A DNA stretch of 64,000 nucleotides from a virus. The stretch's first letter is position 1. Every line of letters starts with the position of its first letter. Shown here piece after piece: positions 7,829-15,614 of this stretch. The position numbers and the translations under genes are program-made. Location of the stretch: IMG/VR virus record IMGVR_UViG_3300037297_000178, positions 97,984 through 161,983 of that record. The stretch is one strand, 5' to 3'. The notes beneath the pieces were generated by a model, which was given only the letters and a program-made list of their open reading frames with translations, had not been told where the DNA came from and did no database searches.

Positions 7829-7983
7829 TACTACTCGCCTTGTTAATTGACGTGTACGTCGTGCTCTGCCTGTACGCTGTCCTTAGCGCTAAAGAAGCAG
7901 AGCACGACGCGCTAATTGAGAAATACCGGCTGATGCGCCAAGAGGCACAAAGCGACTGGTATGAGAGGTGGTTTAATGGTTAG
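7825..7983 (+). CDS. Small membrane-anchored protein (52 aa)
   Basis: ATG 7825 overlaps the previous stop. N-terminal hydrophobic helix (MILLALLIDVYVVLCLYAVL) and a charged C-terminal coiled segment (EAEHDALIEKYRLMRQEAQ), the layout of i-spanin-like or other bitopic proteins. The gene contains one copy of the dispersed palindrome TTAGCGCTAA (7883-7892). Confidence 0.45.
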   Translation: MILLALLIDVYVVLCLYAVLSAKEAEHDALIEKYRLMRQEAQSDWYERWFNG

Positions 7984-8335
7984 TCTGTCAGACCTGGGTT
8001 TTGACCACCTGAGCATGGTGTTGTTAGTCGGGGACGCGCAGAATCAGGGGATTGACGTTGAGTTGTGGAAATTGAGGGTAAACCCGACCACGCATCCAAA
8101 CCAGGGCGTCTACACCGTCTGGAGCGAGAGCGACTCGACTAGGCTCGCAGACGGGGCCGTGCTCAGTGGGCACGATGACCTTGACGTAATTGACGACCTC
8201 GTGAGTTTGAATATACTGACGAACGGGAAGGATGGAGTCGCGCTCACCACGAAGGGGCGCGAGATATACTACATACTGTTAGCCAAGAAGCGAGCGAGAG
8301 GTACTATAAAAGGAGTGACATTGAACTATGAGTGA
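7976..8335 (+). CDS. Hypothetical winged-helix-like protein (119 aa)
   Basis: ATG 7976 is preceded by GAGGTGG. The C-terminal part DDLVSLNILTNGKDGVALTTKGREIYYILL has the spacing of a recognition helix followed by a beta wing, as in small winged-helix proteins; this is a weak inference. Overlaps the next gene by 8 bases. Confidence 0.5.
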   Translation: MVSLSDLGFDHLSMVLLVGDAQNQGIDVELWKLRVNPTTHPNQGVYTVWSESDSTRLADGAVLSGHDDLDVIDDLVSLNILTNGKDGVALTTKGREIYYILLAKKRARGTIKGVTLNYE

Positions 8336-9260
8336 GGTGATATGTGTCGGGCACGCGCCCGACTTTGACGGAATCGGGTCGATGATGCTCATGGTCAATC
8401 GCTTTGACCTTAAGCCGTTCGACCCGGCGGGTGACAACAAGCGCGTTGTATGGCCCTACAACTACAGGGGTTATGAGTTCCCCTGGGACCTGATAGGAAC
8501 GGAAACGCTCGTGTACATGGTCGACGTTTCTCTTCCCATCGACGACATGATACGTCTCGATAACCTGTGTCGGCTTGTCGTGCTCGACCATCACGAAACC
8601 CTGATACGTGACATGGAAGAGAGGGGCGTCACGTTTGAGGGCATACAAGAGGCGGGACGCGCAGCGATACAACTCACCTGGGAATGGCTGTATGGGCCAC
8701 ACGAGGCCGTCCCTCAATGGGTCGAGTACATCGGCCTTTGGGACGTGTACGACCACAGCGACCCGGACACGGTATATTTTCAGTGGGGCCTTCGGGGGGT
8801 CGACTCCTCCCTGGGCGCAGAGGTGTGGGCCGATTTACTCAATGAAGCGTTTTACGAACAACCAGCCCCACTTCAGGACGGGTTTGAGTCGCTGCGGGAA
8901 GCCGTGACGAGTTCCATAATCGAGCGCGGCATAATCGTACACGATTATGTACAACAAATGAACAAACAGTTCGAGGCGCGGGCATTTGAGGCGACCTTCG
9001 AAGGTCACACGGTGCTTGCAGTAAATGGGCCGGTCGGCGGTTTTCAGGCCGTCAAAGAAATCTTCAACCCGGAAAAGCACGCCTTTGTGCTGACGTTCAC
9101 GTATGGCCCGTTAGGCTCCGACATTGGCGTGCGCGTCGGCCTGTATGGGGGCGACCAGACGGGCGTGAACTGTGGCGAGATAGCGCGTCGGTTTGGGGGC
9201 GGCGGGCACGCTGGCGCAGCCGGGTTTACCGTCAATACGTTTTCGGAGATAGGGTTATGA
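8328..9260 (+). CDS. DHH/DHHA1 family phosphoesterase
   Basis: DHH proteins are Mn2+-dependent phosphodiesterases that act on nanoRNA, pAp or cyclic dinucleotides. Motif I is HAPDFDGIGS (residues 9-18), motif II MVDVS near 64, motif III LDHHET near 86-91, motif IV GLWDVYDHS near 141-149, and the DHHA1 signature GGGGHAGAAG lies near 292-301. The length of 310 aa matches NrnA/GdpP-type catalytic units without a membrane part. Substrate cannot be read from sequence. In a phage, turnover of nanoRNA or removal of cyclic-nucleotide defence signals are both plausible. Confidence 0.85.
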   Translation: MSEVICVGHAPDFDGIGSMMLMVNRFDLKPFDPAGDNKRVVWPYNYRGYEFPWDLIGTETLVYMVDVSLPIDDMIRLDNLCRLVVLDHHETLIRDMEERGVTFEGIQEAGRAAIQLTWEWLYGPHEAVPQWVEYIGLWDVYDHSDPDTVYFQWGLRGVDSSLGAEVWADLLNEAFYEQPAPLQDGFESLREAVTSSIIERGIIVHDYVQQMNKQFEARAFEATFEGHTVLAVNGPVGGFQAVKEIFNPEKHAFVLTFTYGPLGSDIGVRVGLYGGDQTGVNCGEIARRFGGGGHAGAAGFTVNTFSEIGL

Positions 9261-9607
9261 AACGCGCATGTGTGTTGTGTAAAAGGGGGAAGATAACCGA
9301 CCTCGAGCTTGTTAATTGCTCTGAGGCCGTGAACTTACGCGACCAGCGAGGGGAAGCGATAACCTCGACTGCGAGCGGTCTGATAAAGTCGCCTGTGTCC
9401 GAGTGCGATAACTTCGAACACGTCGGGCTTGATGCGCCCGACATTGAGGACCGCGAGCGCATTTACCTTGAGGCCATATCGTACAGGCACACAGAGGAAC
9501 GGCGGGGAAGGGTACGCCGTATTACGAGGTTTGAGGATGGGTGCTTCAACATTATCGAGCTTATCGAGGCCCCCCTGTATAACATTCACAAGGTGATTGA
9601 CCTATGA
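9257..9607 (+). CDS. Paralogous CxxC protein A (116 aa)
   Basis: First of a tandem pair. Shared layout with the next protein: CVLCKRGKITDLELVNC/CICCKHGRVRESRLLDC at the N-terminus and ECDNFE/VCDNFE near residue 50, giving a likely four-cysteine zinc site. The rest is charged and helical. Four-base overlaps on both sides. Confidence 0.6.
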   Translation: MKRACVLCKRGKITDLELVNCSEAVNLRDQRGEAITSTASGLIKSPVSECDNFEHVGLDAPDIEDRERIYLEAISYRHTEERRGRVRRITRFEDGCFNIIELIEAPLYNIHKVIDL

Positions 9608-9921
9608 GAGTCCCTGACCGAAGCTGTATTTGCTGCAAACACGGACGGGTTCGTGAATCGAGGCTGCTTGATTGCAACAACATCAAAAACCTGCGAACAC
9701 ACGACGGGCGCGAAATCGACGTTTTAGTTACCCCCACCTGCGTCACGCCTTCGATGGTTTGCGACAACTTCGAAGCACTCGATGTGCTCGACAATGAGCG
9801 CGAGGCCATAATCGAGGCGTACAAAAAGATGGACACGACGGTTTACCCCGTTCACCTGTCTCGTGAAGGACATGAGACAATTGTTCACGAAATATTCCCC
9901 TGGAGAGCGAGGTTTAAGTGA
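9604..9921 (+). CDS. Paralogous CxxC protein B (105 aa)
   Basis: Tandem relative of the preceding gene with the same cysteine spacing (CICC, LLDC, CDNFE). Its C-terminal half has diverged. A small zinc protein of unknown role. Confidence 0.6.
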   Translation: MRVPDRSCICCKHGRVRESRLLDCNNIKNLRTHDGREIDVLVTPTCVTPSMVCDNFEALDVLDNEREAIIEAYKKMDTTVYPVHLSREGHETIVHEIFPWRARFK

Positions 9922-10226
9922 CAAAAGACCAGATTGCAGCAGTCGCGCTCGCGCTTCTCGCCTTACTGATTCTCGTGTGGGTTGTCGGGTGCGTGCTTGA
10001 GGTCGAGACGATGTGGGGGCGCGTCACGGACAAGGAAATAACTGTCGTTATGACAGACGACGGTCCCGAATACAATTACTGGTTACACGTCCACACGGAC
10101 GGGGCAGGCGAGAAGATGTACCTGACGGGCGTCCACTCGTACAACAAGGCAGTGGTCGGAGGGGGGTACAAGCTAAAAGTGAGAGGGTTCAAGTGGCTCC
10201 CGCAAACAGCCGAAATAATGAACTGA
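9918..10226 (+). CDS. Membrane-anchored hypothetical protein (102 aa)
   Basis: GTG start overlapping the previous stop. One N-terminal transmembrane helix (AAVALALLALLILVWVVG) followed by Cys, then a strand-rich domain of about 75 residues. The VVGC sequence resembles a lipobox, so a lipoprotein is possible; the charge before it is weak. The downstream gene starts inside this one in another frame. Confidence 0.55.
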   Translation: MTKDQIAAVALALLALLILVWVVGCVLEVETMWGRVTDKEITVVMTDDGPEYNYWLHVHTDGAGEKMYLTGVHSYNKAVVGGGYKLKVRGFKWLPQTAEIMN

Positions 10227-10615
10227 TTGACTTTACATACGATAGCTGTCGGGAAATTGACGACCTTCTGAGGCGCAAACTTTTAGCGCTAAAGGTCGAC
10301 GTCGACCTTACTCTACGGGACGACGTCGTTAGGAATCGTTCGTTAGAACGCATCGACTACCTCGTGGGCGGCAGTTTTTTTGAGAACTACACAATAGCAG
10401 TCGAGCGAGAGGAGTGGGGCTTTAGCGGATACCTTTTCCTTCCGTGTCCTGGGGGTAGTGTCGTGAACGCACACAAGGTCGAGATTCGCTTTCCGCTCTG
10501 TTACGGGAACATAGCGGATTTAATAGCTTACTTTATCTGTATAGCCGAGCGCACAGACGAGACGAACATGATGTTCGACTTGTGGCGCTCGAGGAGAGAA
10601 AATGTCAAGAGCTAA
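10193..10615 (+). CDS. Hypothetical protein (about 140 aa)
   Basis: GTG 10193 behind GAGAGG is the best start; the frame stays open further upstream but there it shadows the membrane gene. Alpha/beta protein with a strand-rich centre (YTIAVEREEWGFSGYLFLP). It contains TTAGCGCTAA as Leu-Ala-Leu codons (10283-10292). No family recognised. Confidence 0.5.
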   Translation: MAPANSRNNELIDFTYDSCREIDDLLRRKLLALKVDVDLTLRDDVVRNRSLERIDYLVGGSFFENYTIAVEREEWGFSGYLFLPCPGGSVVNAHKVEIRFPLCYGNIADLIAYFICIAERTDETNMMFDLWRSRRENVKS

Positions 10616-11258
10616 GAAGCTCGAGGTTGAGACACGCCGAAACGAGAATCTACTTAGAGGGAAGGTGGTGTCCGGGCGGGCGGCCCTCGAAGATGGTCGC
10701 CCTTGGTACACGCCTGAGGCGGTTGAGTGGCTTGAAGAGTTCCTGCGGACGTTCCCGCGAGAGGAGCGGAAGGTATGCGAGTTTGGAGGGGGCGGGTCGA
10801 CGGCCTTTTTCCTACGCCTGTGCTCAATGGTGCTCACGGCTGAGCATAATGTCGAATGGCTTCCCCACATACGCGAGTTGACCATACGCCTCGAGGTTGC
10901 AGAGGGACTTCACGTGTACTACATACCGGGCACACCGGACGTGGTACAGCCTGAGAAATATCGGGCGTACACGCGAGCGTTCCGTTTCGTTCCCGACAAG
11001 TCGCTTCTCGTCGGAGCAGTTGACGGCGAAGAGCACGTGCGATTGTGGCAGTTCCTCGAACTGTATCCGAAGGTGCGGGACGACGGCATAATTGTCGTCG
11101 ATAACTCCGACTGGATACCTGAAGACCTCTGCAAGGTACACAAGCTGACGCGCATACGTAAGCGCATCGACTTCATACAAAAGGCCGAATGGCCGCCCGA
11201 CAAGAAGGTGTTCAACTGGTACACCTCAGTGTTCCTGTTCGAGGGGGCGAATGGCTAA
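10602..11258 (+). CDS. Class I SAM-dependent methyltransferase-like protein
   Basis: VCEFGGGGSTAFFL (residues about 58-71) matches a glycine-rich SAM loop, AVDGEEH near 140 a second-strand acidic turn, and DDGIIVVDNSDW near 160-171 the motif IV region of the TylF-like small-molecule methyltransferases. The N-terminus is basic and helical. Acceptor unknown. Good GAGGAGAGAAA ribosome site. An alternative is a non-catalytic Rossmann protein, because the loop has one extra glycine. Confidence 0.65.
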   Translation: MSRAKKLEVETRRNENLLRGKVVSGRAALEDGRPWYTPEAVEWLEEFLRTFPREERKVCEFGGGGSTAFFLRLCSMVLTAEHNVEWLPHIRELTIRLEVAEGLHVYYIPGTPDVVQPEKYRAYTRAFRFVPDKSLLVGAVDGEEHVRLWQFLELYPKVRDDGIIVVDNSDWIPEDLCKVHKLTRIRKRIDFIQKAEWPPDKKVFNWYTSVFLFEGANG

Positions 11259-11718
11259 GACCGGGGTACACGACGGGGCGTGCGTCGCCCTGGGGGCGAT
11301 ACAGCTTGCAGCGAGCGCTTTCAGTCCGGTGTTTCTCTTTTCGGGCCTCGGCTCGCTTGCGGGACTGTTACTCAGTCCCGACATGGACTGGAACGGTTCG
11401 CTCGTGTTCAATGAGCGAACCGAAAACACCTACATCATCACGCGTCACCCGGCGCGTCACGAGACGGTCCAAATACGGTACGTGTGGGGGAAGGTGACGC
11501 GTCGCTGGCCGCCTGTTTTACGCGAGTGGTGGCAGGTGTACGCGCTACTGTTCCGTCACCGGAAACTCTCACATGCCCCGTTCGTAGGGACTCTCACGCG
11601 CGTCCTGTGGCTGTTCCCCTTATTCGCCCCGCTCGTGTACTTCTTCCCGGTCGAGACGGGCCTGTTCCTGATGGGCCTGACGATAGCTGACCTCGTTCAC
11701 CTCCTCCTCGACCTGTGA
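11251..11718 (+). CDS. DUF2227-like metal-binding membrane protein
   Basis: The pattern H(7)DG, LLSPDMDWN (42-50), WWQVYALLFRHRKLSHAPFVGTLTR (94-118) follows the DUF2227 family of putative metal-dependent membrane proteins, in which conserved His/Asp sit at the membrane face. Hydrophobic segments are at 12-38, 118-133 and 135-155. Biochemical activity of the family is not established. Last gene of the first plus-strand run. Confidence 0.6.
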   Translation: MAKTGVHDGACVALGAIQLAASAFSPVFLFSGLGSLAGLLLSPDMDWNGSLVFNERTENTYIITRHPARHETVQIRYVWGKVTRRWPPVLREWWQVYALLFRHRKLSHAPFVGTLTRVLWLFPLFAPLVYFFPVETGLFLMGLTIADLVHLLLDL

Positions 11719-11722
11719 CAAT

Positions 11723-11751
11723 TTGCGTCATACGCGTTACTGTGCTATAAT
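11723..11751 (+). promoter_or_regulatory. Promoter of leaderless sigma-like gene
   Basis: TTGCGT at 11723-11728, 17-base spacer, TATAAT at 11746-11751. The expected start lies at about 11758-11761, so the ATG at 11761 would be at or next to the mRNA 5' end. Confidence 0.65.
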
Positions 11752-11760
11752 AGGCACAGT

Positions 11761-11979
11761 ATGAAATGGGAAGAGAGAGTCGAACTCAACGTCGACCTTC
11801 AAAATGCAATTCTTAACCTCACTGTGAATCAATACTTCGTGTTCCATTATATATTTGTGCTTGAATACACACACGAAGAGCTTTCAGAGCTTCTAGGCTG
11901 CTCGTCACAGGCCGTTTCCGACTCTGTGGCGCGTATCAAAGAAACTCTGAAAGCTCACCTGTCTGAGTATCTAGACTAG
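11761..11979 (+). CDS. Sigma-70 region-4-like DNA-binding protein (72 aa)
   Basis: The C-terminal half, LEYTHEELSELLGCSSQAVSDSVARIKETL, has the helix-turn-helix spacing of sigma-70 region 4 (xYxxxEIAxxLGxSxxxVxxxxxRAxxxL). There is no region 2, so it cannot be a full sigma factor; it could be an anti-sigma, an activator contacting the beta flap, or a stand-alone repressor. No Shine-Dalgarno is present and the transcript seems leaderless. It is convergent with the membrane gene ending at 11976. Confidence 0.65.
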   Translation: MKWEERVELNVDLQNAILNLTVNQYFVFHYIFVLEYTHEELSELLGCSSQAVSDSVARIKETLKAHLSEYLD

Positions 11980-12311
11980 TTGTCGAACTCCTCGACCTCA
12001 GGGAGCCAACTTGTTGGGGTAAAAGTCGAGGCCACAAGTTGAGGGGGTTCGGGGGCCTCGACGCGGGCGCGACTGCCGTTGTGGTACGCCCGCCCTAGTT
12101 CACGAACGAATCCCCCTTGAACTACGTTCGTGGCTATGTCGGCCCCCTCCCTCAGAAGGGTACGCCCGAAAAAAACACCTAAGCCGACACAGAGCACGCC
12201 CACGACAACGAACATAAGTAATAGCAGTATGGCTACGTAAGGCGTACTGAGCACAAGCATCAGGAACACGCCGAACGCGAAACAAACAGCCCCGACTAAA
12301 AAGTTTCTCAT
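11976..12311 (-). CDS. Two-helix membrane protein (111 aa)
   Basis: Two adjacent hydrophobic helices (about residues 3-22 and 25-49) followed by a polar tail with several prolines. It overlaps the FtsK-like gene by 4 bases and so is cotranscribed with it; it may anchor or assist that ATPase at the membrane, which is inference from context. Confidence 0.6.
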   Translation of the reverse strand: MRNFLVGAVCFAFGVFLMLVLSTPYVAILLLLMFVVVGVLCVGLGVFFGRTLLREGADIATNVVQGGFVRELGRAYHNGSRARVEAPEPPQLVASTFTPTSWLPEVEEFDN

Positions 12312-13657
12312 ATCTCTTCACCTGTTACCGGGTCGATTATCCCGGCCTCGACCAGCTTGTCATATACCGGTCCGGCTATCTCGTAGTGACGCCGGGCCTT
12401 GTTTATGTTCACGCGCCGACCGTCGGGCCGACACCAGCCTTCGATGGTGTATTCTGACGACGGGGGACCGTCGAAGTGACGTCTCACCACCATGTTCGCT
12501 ATGTAGTCGGGTTCGAGCGGGTCGGGCGGTCGGCCCGCAACCGACGACTCGATGATATGTATCGGGCAGTCGGTTGAATCGAACTCGACCGAATTGTTGC
12601 CGGGCGGAAGTATGTCGAACACGTCCTGTGACACCTGCGCGGCCTGAAATCGAATTACCGGCTTCATTCGGTTTGTCGGGTCGACTATTATGAAGTCGCC
12701 TTCCCCGAGGAGCCGTTCTGCACCGGTCCCGCCCCTCCCTGTGGCCGTGTCGGCTGCGGTCGAATCCTCGACGCGCCCGACGAGTTTGAGGCCCAGGTTG
12801 CGCCTCAGCGGGCCTATGTCTTCGAGCGTCACGAACTGCGTCCCGACTATCACGTGAATCTTGAACTCGCGGGCCTTCTGCCCCAGGCGCTTGAGAGCGG
12901 TTATAACCCACTTCCGGGACTCCTTGTCCTGGTCGAGAAGGTCTGCGAGTTCGTCAATCACCAGGAACAGGTGAGGCATGTCGGCGTCGGCTATCTGGAG
13001 CGTCTTTCGTCGTTCCATTTCCTTGACGAGGAACGCGATACACTGGAGCGCCTCGTCAAATTCTGTTATGACGGGGTGCGCGAGATGAGCCTTGCCGTTG
13101 AAAATGGACAGGCGACGCCCGCCCTTCCCCTCGTCGACGATGAAGAACTGAAGGTCACGCGGGCTATTCGACCGACTGAGCGCAGCAACAAGCATTTGAA
13201 TCATTTCGGTCTTCCCTGAGCCGGTCATGCCTGCGACGAGCGCGTGCGCGTTCGTGCTCGCGCCGAAATTCGCCGTCACCAGTTCCTTGACAACGTCGAT
13301 ACCCAGGTAGGGATTGACCGACTGTCGCCTGCCGGGCGGAAGGTCTTTGTCACACAGGCCGAAGACGAGGTTTTCGGGTTTCGGTAGTTCGAGGCGAATA
13401 ACATACCCGTGATGCCTCGAAATGTTGACTGTCATACCTTCCGGGAAACCCATCGCCATGCTAAGTTGCGTGTCGATTTTTTGAAGCGGACTCAGTAGCT
13501 TCGGGTTAATAGCCACGAACACCGAAGCAACTTTCGGCGTGTCAATAACCCGCGTCACCCGATAGTGACGCTCGGGCACGAGTTTTAATTCCTGATGCGC
13601 GTACAGTGCAAAACCGCGCATCGACTCTTGTACGAACTTCGCAGTGGTATCAAACAT
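12308..13657 (-). CDS. FtsK/SpoIIIE-type DNA translocase ATPase
   Basis: RecA-like motor with Walker A GMTGSGKT (143-150) and Walker B FLVIDELAD (231-239), followed by the FtsK-typical GTQ and GRVEDSTAADTATGRGGAERLLG-like pattern (short stretches GRVEDS, GGTGAERLLGEGD) that in FtsK precedes the hexamer interface. At 449 aa it lacks the N-terminal membrane domain and has a short C-terminal extension instead of a clear gamma domain. Relatives move DNA in conjugative plasmids and in phage-plasmids. It follows a small RHH-like gene with one base between and shares its promoter. Confidence 0.88.
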   Translation of the reverse strand: MFDTTAKFVQESMRGFALYAHQELKLVPERHYRVTRVIDTPKVASVFVAINPKLLSPLQKIDTQLSMAMGFPEGMTVNISRHHGYVIRLELPKPENLVFGLCDKDLPPGRRQSVNPYLGIDVVKELVTANFGASTNAHALVAGMTGSGKTEMIQMLVAALSRSNSPRDLQFFIVDEGKGGRRLSIFNGKAHLAHPVITEFDEALQCIAFLVKEMERRKTLQIADADMPHLFLVIDELADLLDQDKESRKWVITALKRLGQKAREFKIHVIVGTQFVTLEDIGPLRRNLGLKLVGRVEDSTAADTATGRGGTGAERLLGEGDFIIVDPTNRMKPVIRFQAAQVSQDVFDILPPGNNSVEFDSTDCPIHIIESSVAGRPPDPLEPDYIANMVVRRHFDGPPSSEYTIEGWCRPDGRRVNINKARRHYEIAGPVYDKLVEAGIIDPVTGEEI

Positions 13658-13658
13658 G

Positions 13659-13952
13659 CTACCCTCGAATCGCCTTAATCCCCAGGGACGAGCCTATTTG
13701 TTCGTCACATTCCTCGATTGCGCGAGTGACGGCTGTCTCGTTTTTCAGTAAAAGCTCGAGCACATCCGCCGGTGATTTACCGGCTTCTTCACATTCGGCG
13801 CAAAACTGTTTGATGTTCTGGCGGTCAAGCTCGACTAACATCCCCCTCATTATCAGAGCTTCAGCCGCTTCGTAAATTTTCGTACCCCTCAGTATTCGAT
13901 ATATACTGAGGGCCTTGTGGACTTTCAAACCCACCTGTATTTTCTTACTCAT
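13659..13952 (-). CDS. Possible ribbon-helix-helix protein (97 aa)
   Basis: N-terminal KKIQVGLKVHKALSIYRI could be the beta strand and first helix of an RHH fold, with YEAAEALIMRGM as the second helix. The remainder is acidic helix. As the first gene of the translocase operon it may be an autoregulator or a DNA-loading partner. Assignment is tentative. Confidence 0.5.
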   Translation of the reverse strand: MSKKIQVGLKVHKALSIYRILRGTKIYEAAEALIMRGMLVELDRQNIKQFCAECEEAGKSPADVLELLLKNETAVTRAIEECDEQIGSSLGIKAIRG

Positions 13953-13990
13953 TCACGTCCCCTTTCGTCATTGTTACCAACTTACTGCGA

Positions 13991-14019
13991 ATTATAACAC
14001 GGACGACCGTTTTTGTCAA
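13991..14019 (-). promoter_or_regulatory. Promoter of the translocase operon
   Basis: On the minus strand TTGACA (14019-14014), 17 bases, TATAAT (13996-13991). Confidence 0.85.
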
Positions 14020-14039
14020 TACTCGAATGTGAAAAAGGG

Positions 14040-14220
14040 AATTTCTGTATAATGCTGTATAATAGAATAGAATATTGTTCAAGGATATAATGGGGTATAA
14101 TTCTTGTATTCTTCACACATACATTTAATTTAATCGTCTTAGAAACTCTGTATTCTGTTGTATAAATGGGGGTTTTCGTGTTTCCGTGTTTTGTGGTATA
14201 ATACAGGGTATGAGGAGGTG
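14040..14220 (+). promoter_or_regulatory. AT-rich intergenic region with many -10-like boxes
   Basis: This divergent intergenic stretch contains TATAAT or GTATAA at about 14047, 14056, 14085, 14096 and 14197. The last is placed to serve the P-loop ATPase gene at 14226, with no good -35. The cluster of near-identical TGTATAAT units resembles those at 5087-5102 and 29190-29220 and may be a regulatory or unwinding region. Confidence 0.45.
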
Positions 14221-14225
14221 AAAAC

Positions 14226-14822
14226 GTGGATTTACACGAATATCAGCAGTTAATGACACGGAATTTACTCGCTGACCTGGGCGTTTCACGGAATGTGAGG
14301 TTTAGTTTTCAGGCTCACTGTGTACTTATGGGCGGGCGGTCGAGCGGGAAAACGACGATTCTTCGAGCATTACAGGAAATGCTCGAAGACCGGCTCATTG
14401 ACGTGAAATATTTTAACGAAAAAGGTGAACTGCCGGAGGCGGAAGGGATAATTCTCGTCGACGATGCCCACGACAAGCCCCGTCCGGCGCTCGAGGCAGT
14501 TTTGGTGTATGCCGAAAAGAACGACTGTAAGTGCGTATTCGCTTTTACGCCGTCCTACCTCACACCCCTGAGTAGTCCCGAAAAGTGGCTTCGTCTTAAC
14601 ATAAAGCCGGTCGAGTACAGGGAACACCGAATACGTCCGTCCTTAGCGCTAAGGGAGGGGGTCATGCCCGTTTCGCTAGTGGTCGGGTCGGGAAACGCTG
14701 TTTTACCTGAGTTCATCACGCAGGTACTCGGTCTTCCGGCTGAGACGGCGATTAAGCACTGTGCTTACGACTACGCGAACATCATGAGCGTACTGATAGA
14801 ACAAGTAGGGGGTCGGGCATGA
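14226..14822 (+). CDS. Small P-loop ATPase (198 aa)
   Basis: GTG start behind GAGGAGGTG. Walker A GGRSSGKTT (36-44) and a Walker B-like GIILVDDAHD (74-83) are clear; the rest fits a compact AAA/STAND-type fold with QVLGLPAETAIKHCAYDY at the C-terminus. Size and position upstream of unknown genes fit a helicase loader or a DNA packaging accessory, but no specific family is recognised. It contains one TTAGCGCTAA site as codons (14643-14652). Confidence 0.65.
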   Translation: MDLHEYQQLMTRNLLADLGVSRNVRFSFQAHCVLMGGRSSGKTTILRALQEMLEDRLIDVKYFNEKGELPEAEGIILVDDAHDKPRPALEAVLVYAEKNDCKCVFAFTPSYLTPLSSPEKWLRLNIKPVEYREHRIRPSLALREGVMPVSLVVGSGNAVLPEFITQVLGLPAETAIKHCAYDYANIMSVLIEQVGGRA

Positions 14823-15535
14823 CGGGAATAATTTTTCACACGAAGGGGAACGACGACGTCACCGTAAGGGGGTCGGAGCGCATACGCATCGACTCGTACA
14901 TTGCGGGCTTGACGTGGAACGTACTTCGAACCATACCGGGTAAACAACTGATGAAGGTGCTCGACAAGAGCGATTACCTTTACGGGCTGATACGCTCCGA
15001 GCACGTTGCGGGGCGCGAGGTGATTGAGGAGTTTCTCGAGCGTCAACTCCTCGTGTGGCTGACTGTTCGCTCGTCAAACTACGGCTTCCACCTCCCTACT
15101 GGGCACGTATCAGCCGACGCTATTGTACACAACACGGTGAACGTGTGCGCGAGCGAGCATGTGAAGTTCCTTGCGAAATTACACGGGCAGTGTGAGACAT
15201 ACGCGTATATCCCAGGCGTATTCACCCCCTGGGCGGCTGACTTGCTCGAGCAAGCCTTAGCGCTAAACCTCGTACCAGAGGGGGTCGGCTGGGAAAAGGT
15301 ACTCGCGTTACTTGACGGTGACCCAGGGACCGTCGTGACCTCGTACTCGGTAACTGGCCCGTTCCCTCGAGCCGGTTCGACGTATGATGTATCCTGGGAC
15401 GATGGGATGGAGTGGCTTCATACGGAGGTCGAGCCTCGAAACAACATTTGCCTCACTCCAAAGGCGCTCAACGTGTGCTTCGGCGGAACGCACCACACCG
15501 CCTTTACCATCAAGGAGTACTGTAATAGTGTTTGA
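14819..15535 (+). CDS. Hypothetical protein (238 aa)
   Basis: Mixed alpha/beta protein without recognised motifs. The N-terminal strand-rich part is followed by helices (YLYGLIRSEHVAGREVIEEF). It contains TTAGCGCTAA as Leu-Ala-Leu (15257-15266). Four-base overlap with the P-loop gene suggests a joint function. Confidence 0.6.
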   Translation: MTGIIFHTKGNDDVTVRGSERIRIDSYIAGLTWNVLRTIPGKQLMKVLDKSDYLYGLIRSEHVAGREVIEEFLERQLLVWLTVRSSNYGFHLPTGHVSADAIVHNTVNVCASEHVKFLAKLHGQCETYAYIPGVFTPWAADLLEQALALNLVPEGVGWEKVLALLDGDPGTVVTSYSVTGPFPRAGSTYDVSWDDGMEWLHTEVEPRNNICLTPKALNVCFGGTHHTAFTIKEYCNSV

Positions 15536-15614
15536 CCTCCCTCTCGAATATCAGAACGCAGAAATCGAGTATGCGCCAGCGCTTGCTCGATGTATTGCTC
15601 GTCAGTACGAATGA
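15528..15614 (+). CDS. Short peptide (28 aa)
   Basis: GTG 15528 with AAGGAG 11 bases upstream; stop overlaps the next ATG as ATGA, a local habit that supports translation. The peptide is acidic (EYQNAEIEYAP). It may merely couple translation of the methyltransferase. Confidence 0.35.
   Translation: MFDLPLEYQNAEIEYAPALARCIARQYE

Noticed and set aside
12308-13657. Terminase or packaging ATPase
   Set aside because: Motif spacing and the GRVEDS region match FtsK/SpoIIIE translocases, and no nuclease domain or portal neighbour is present.
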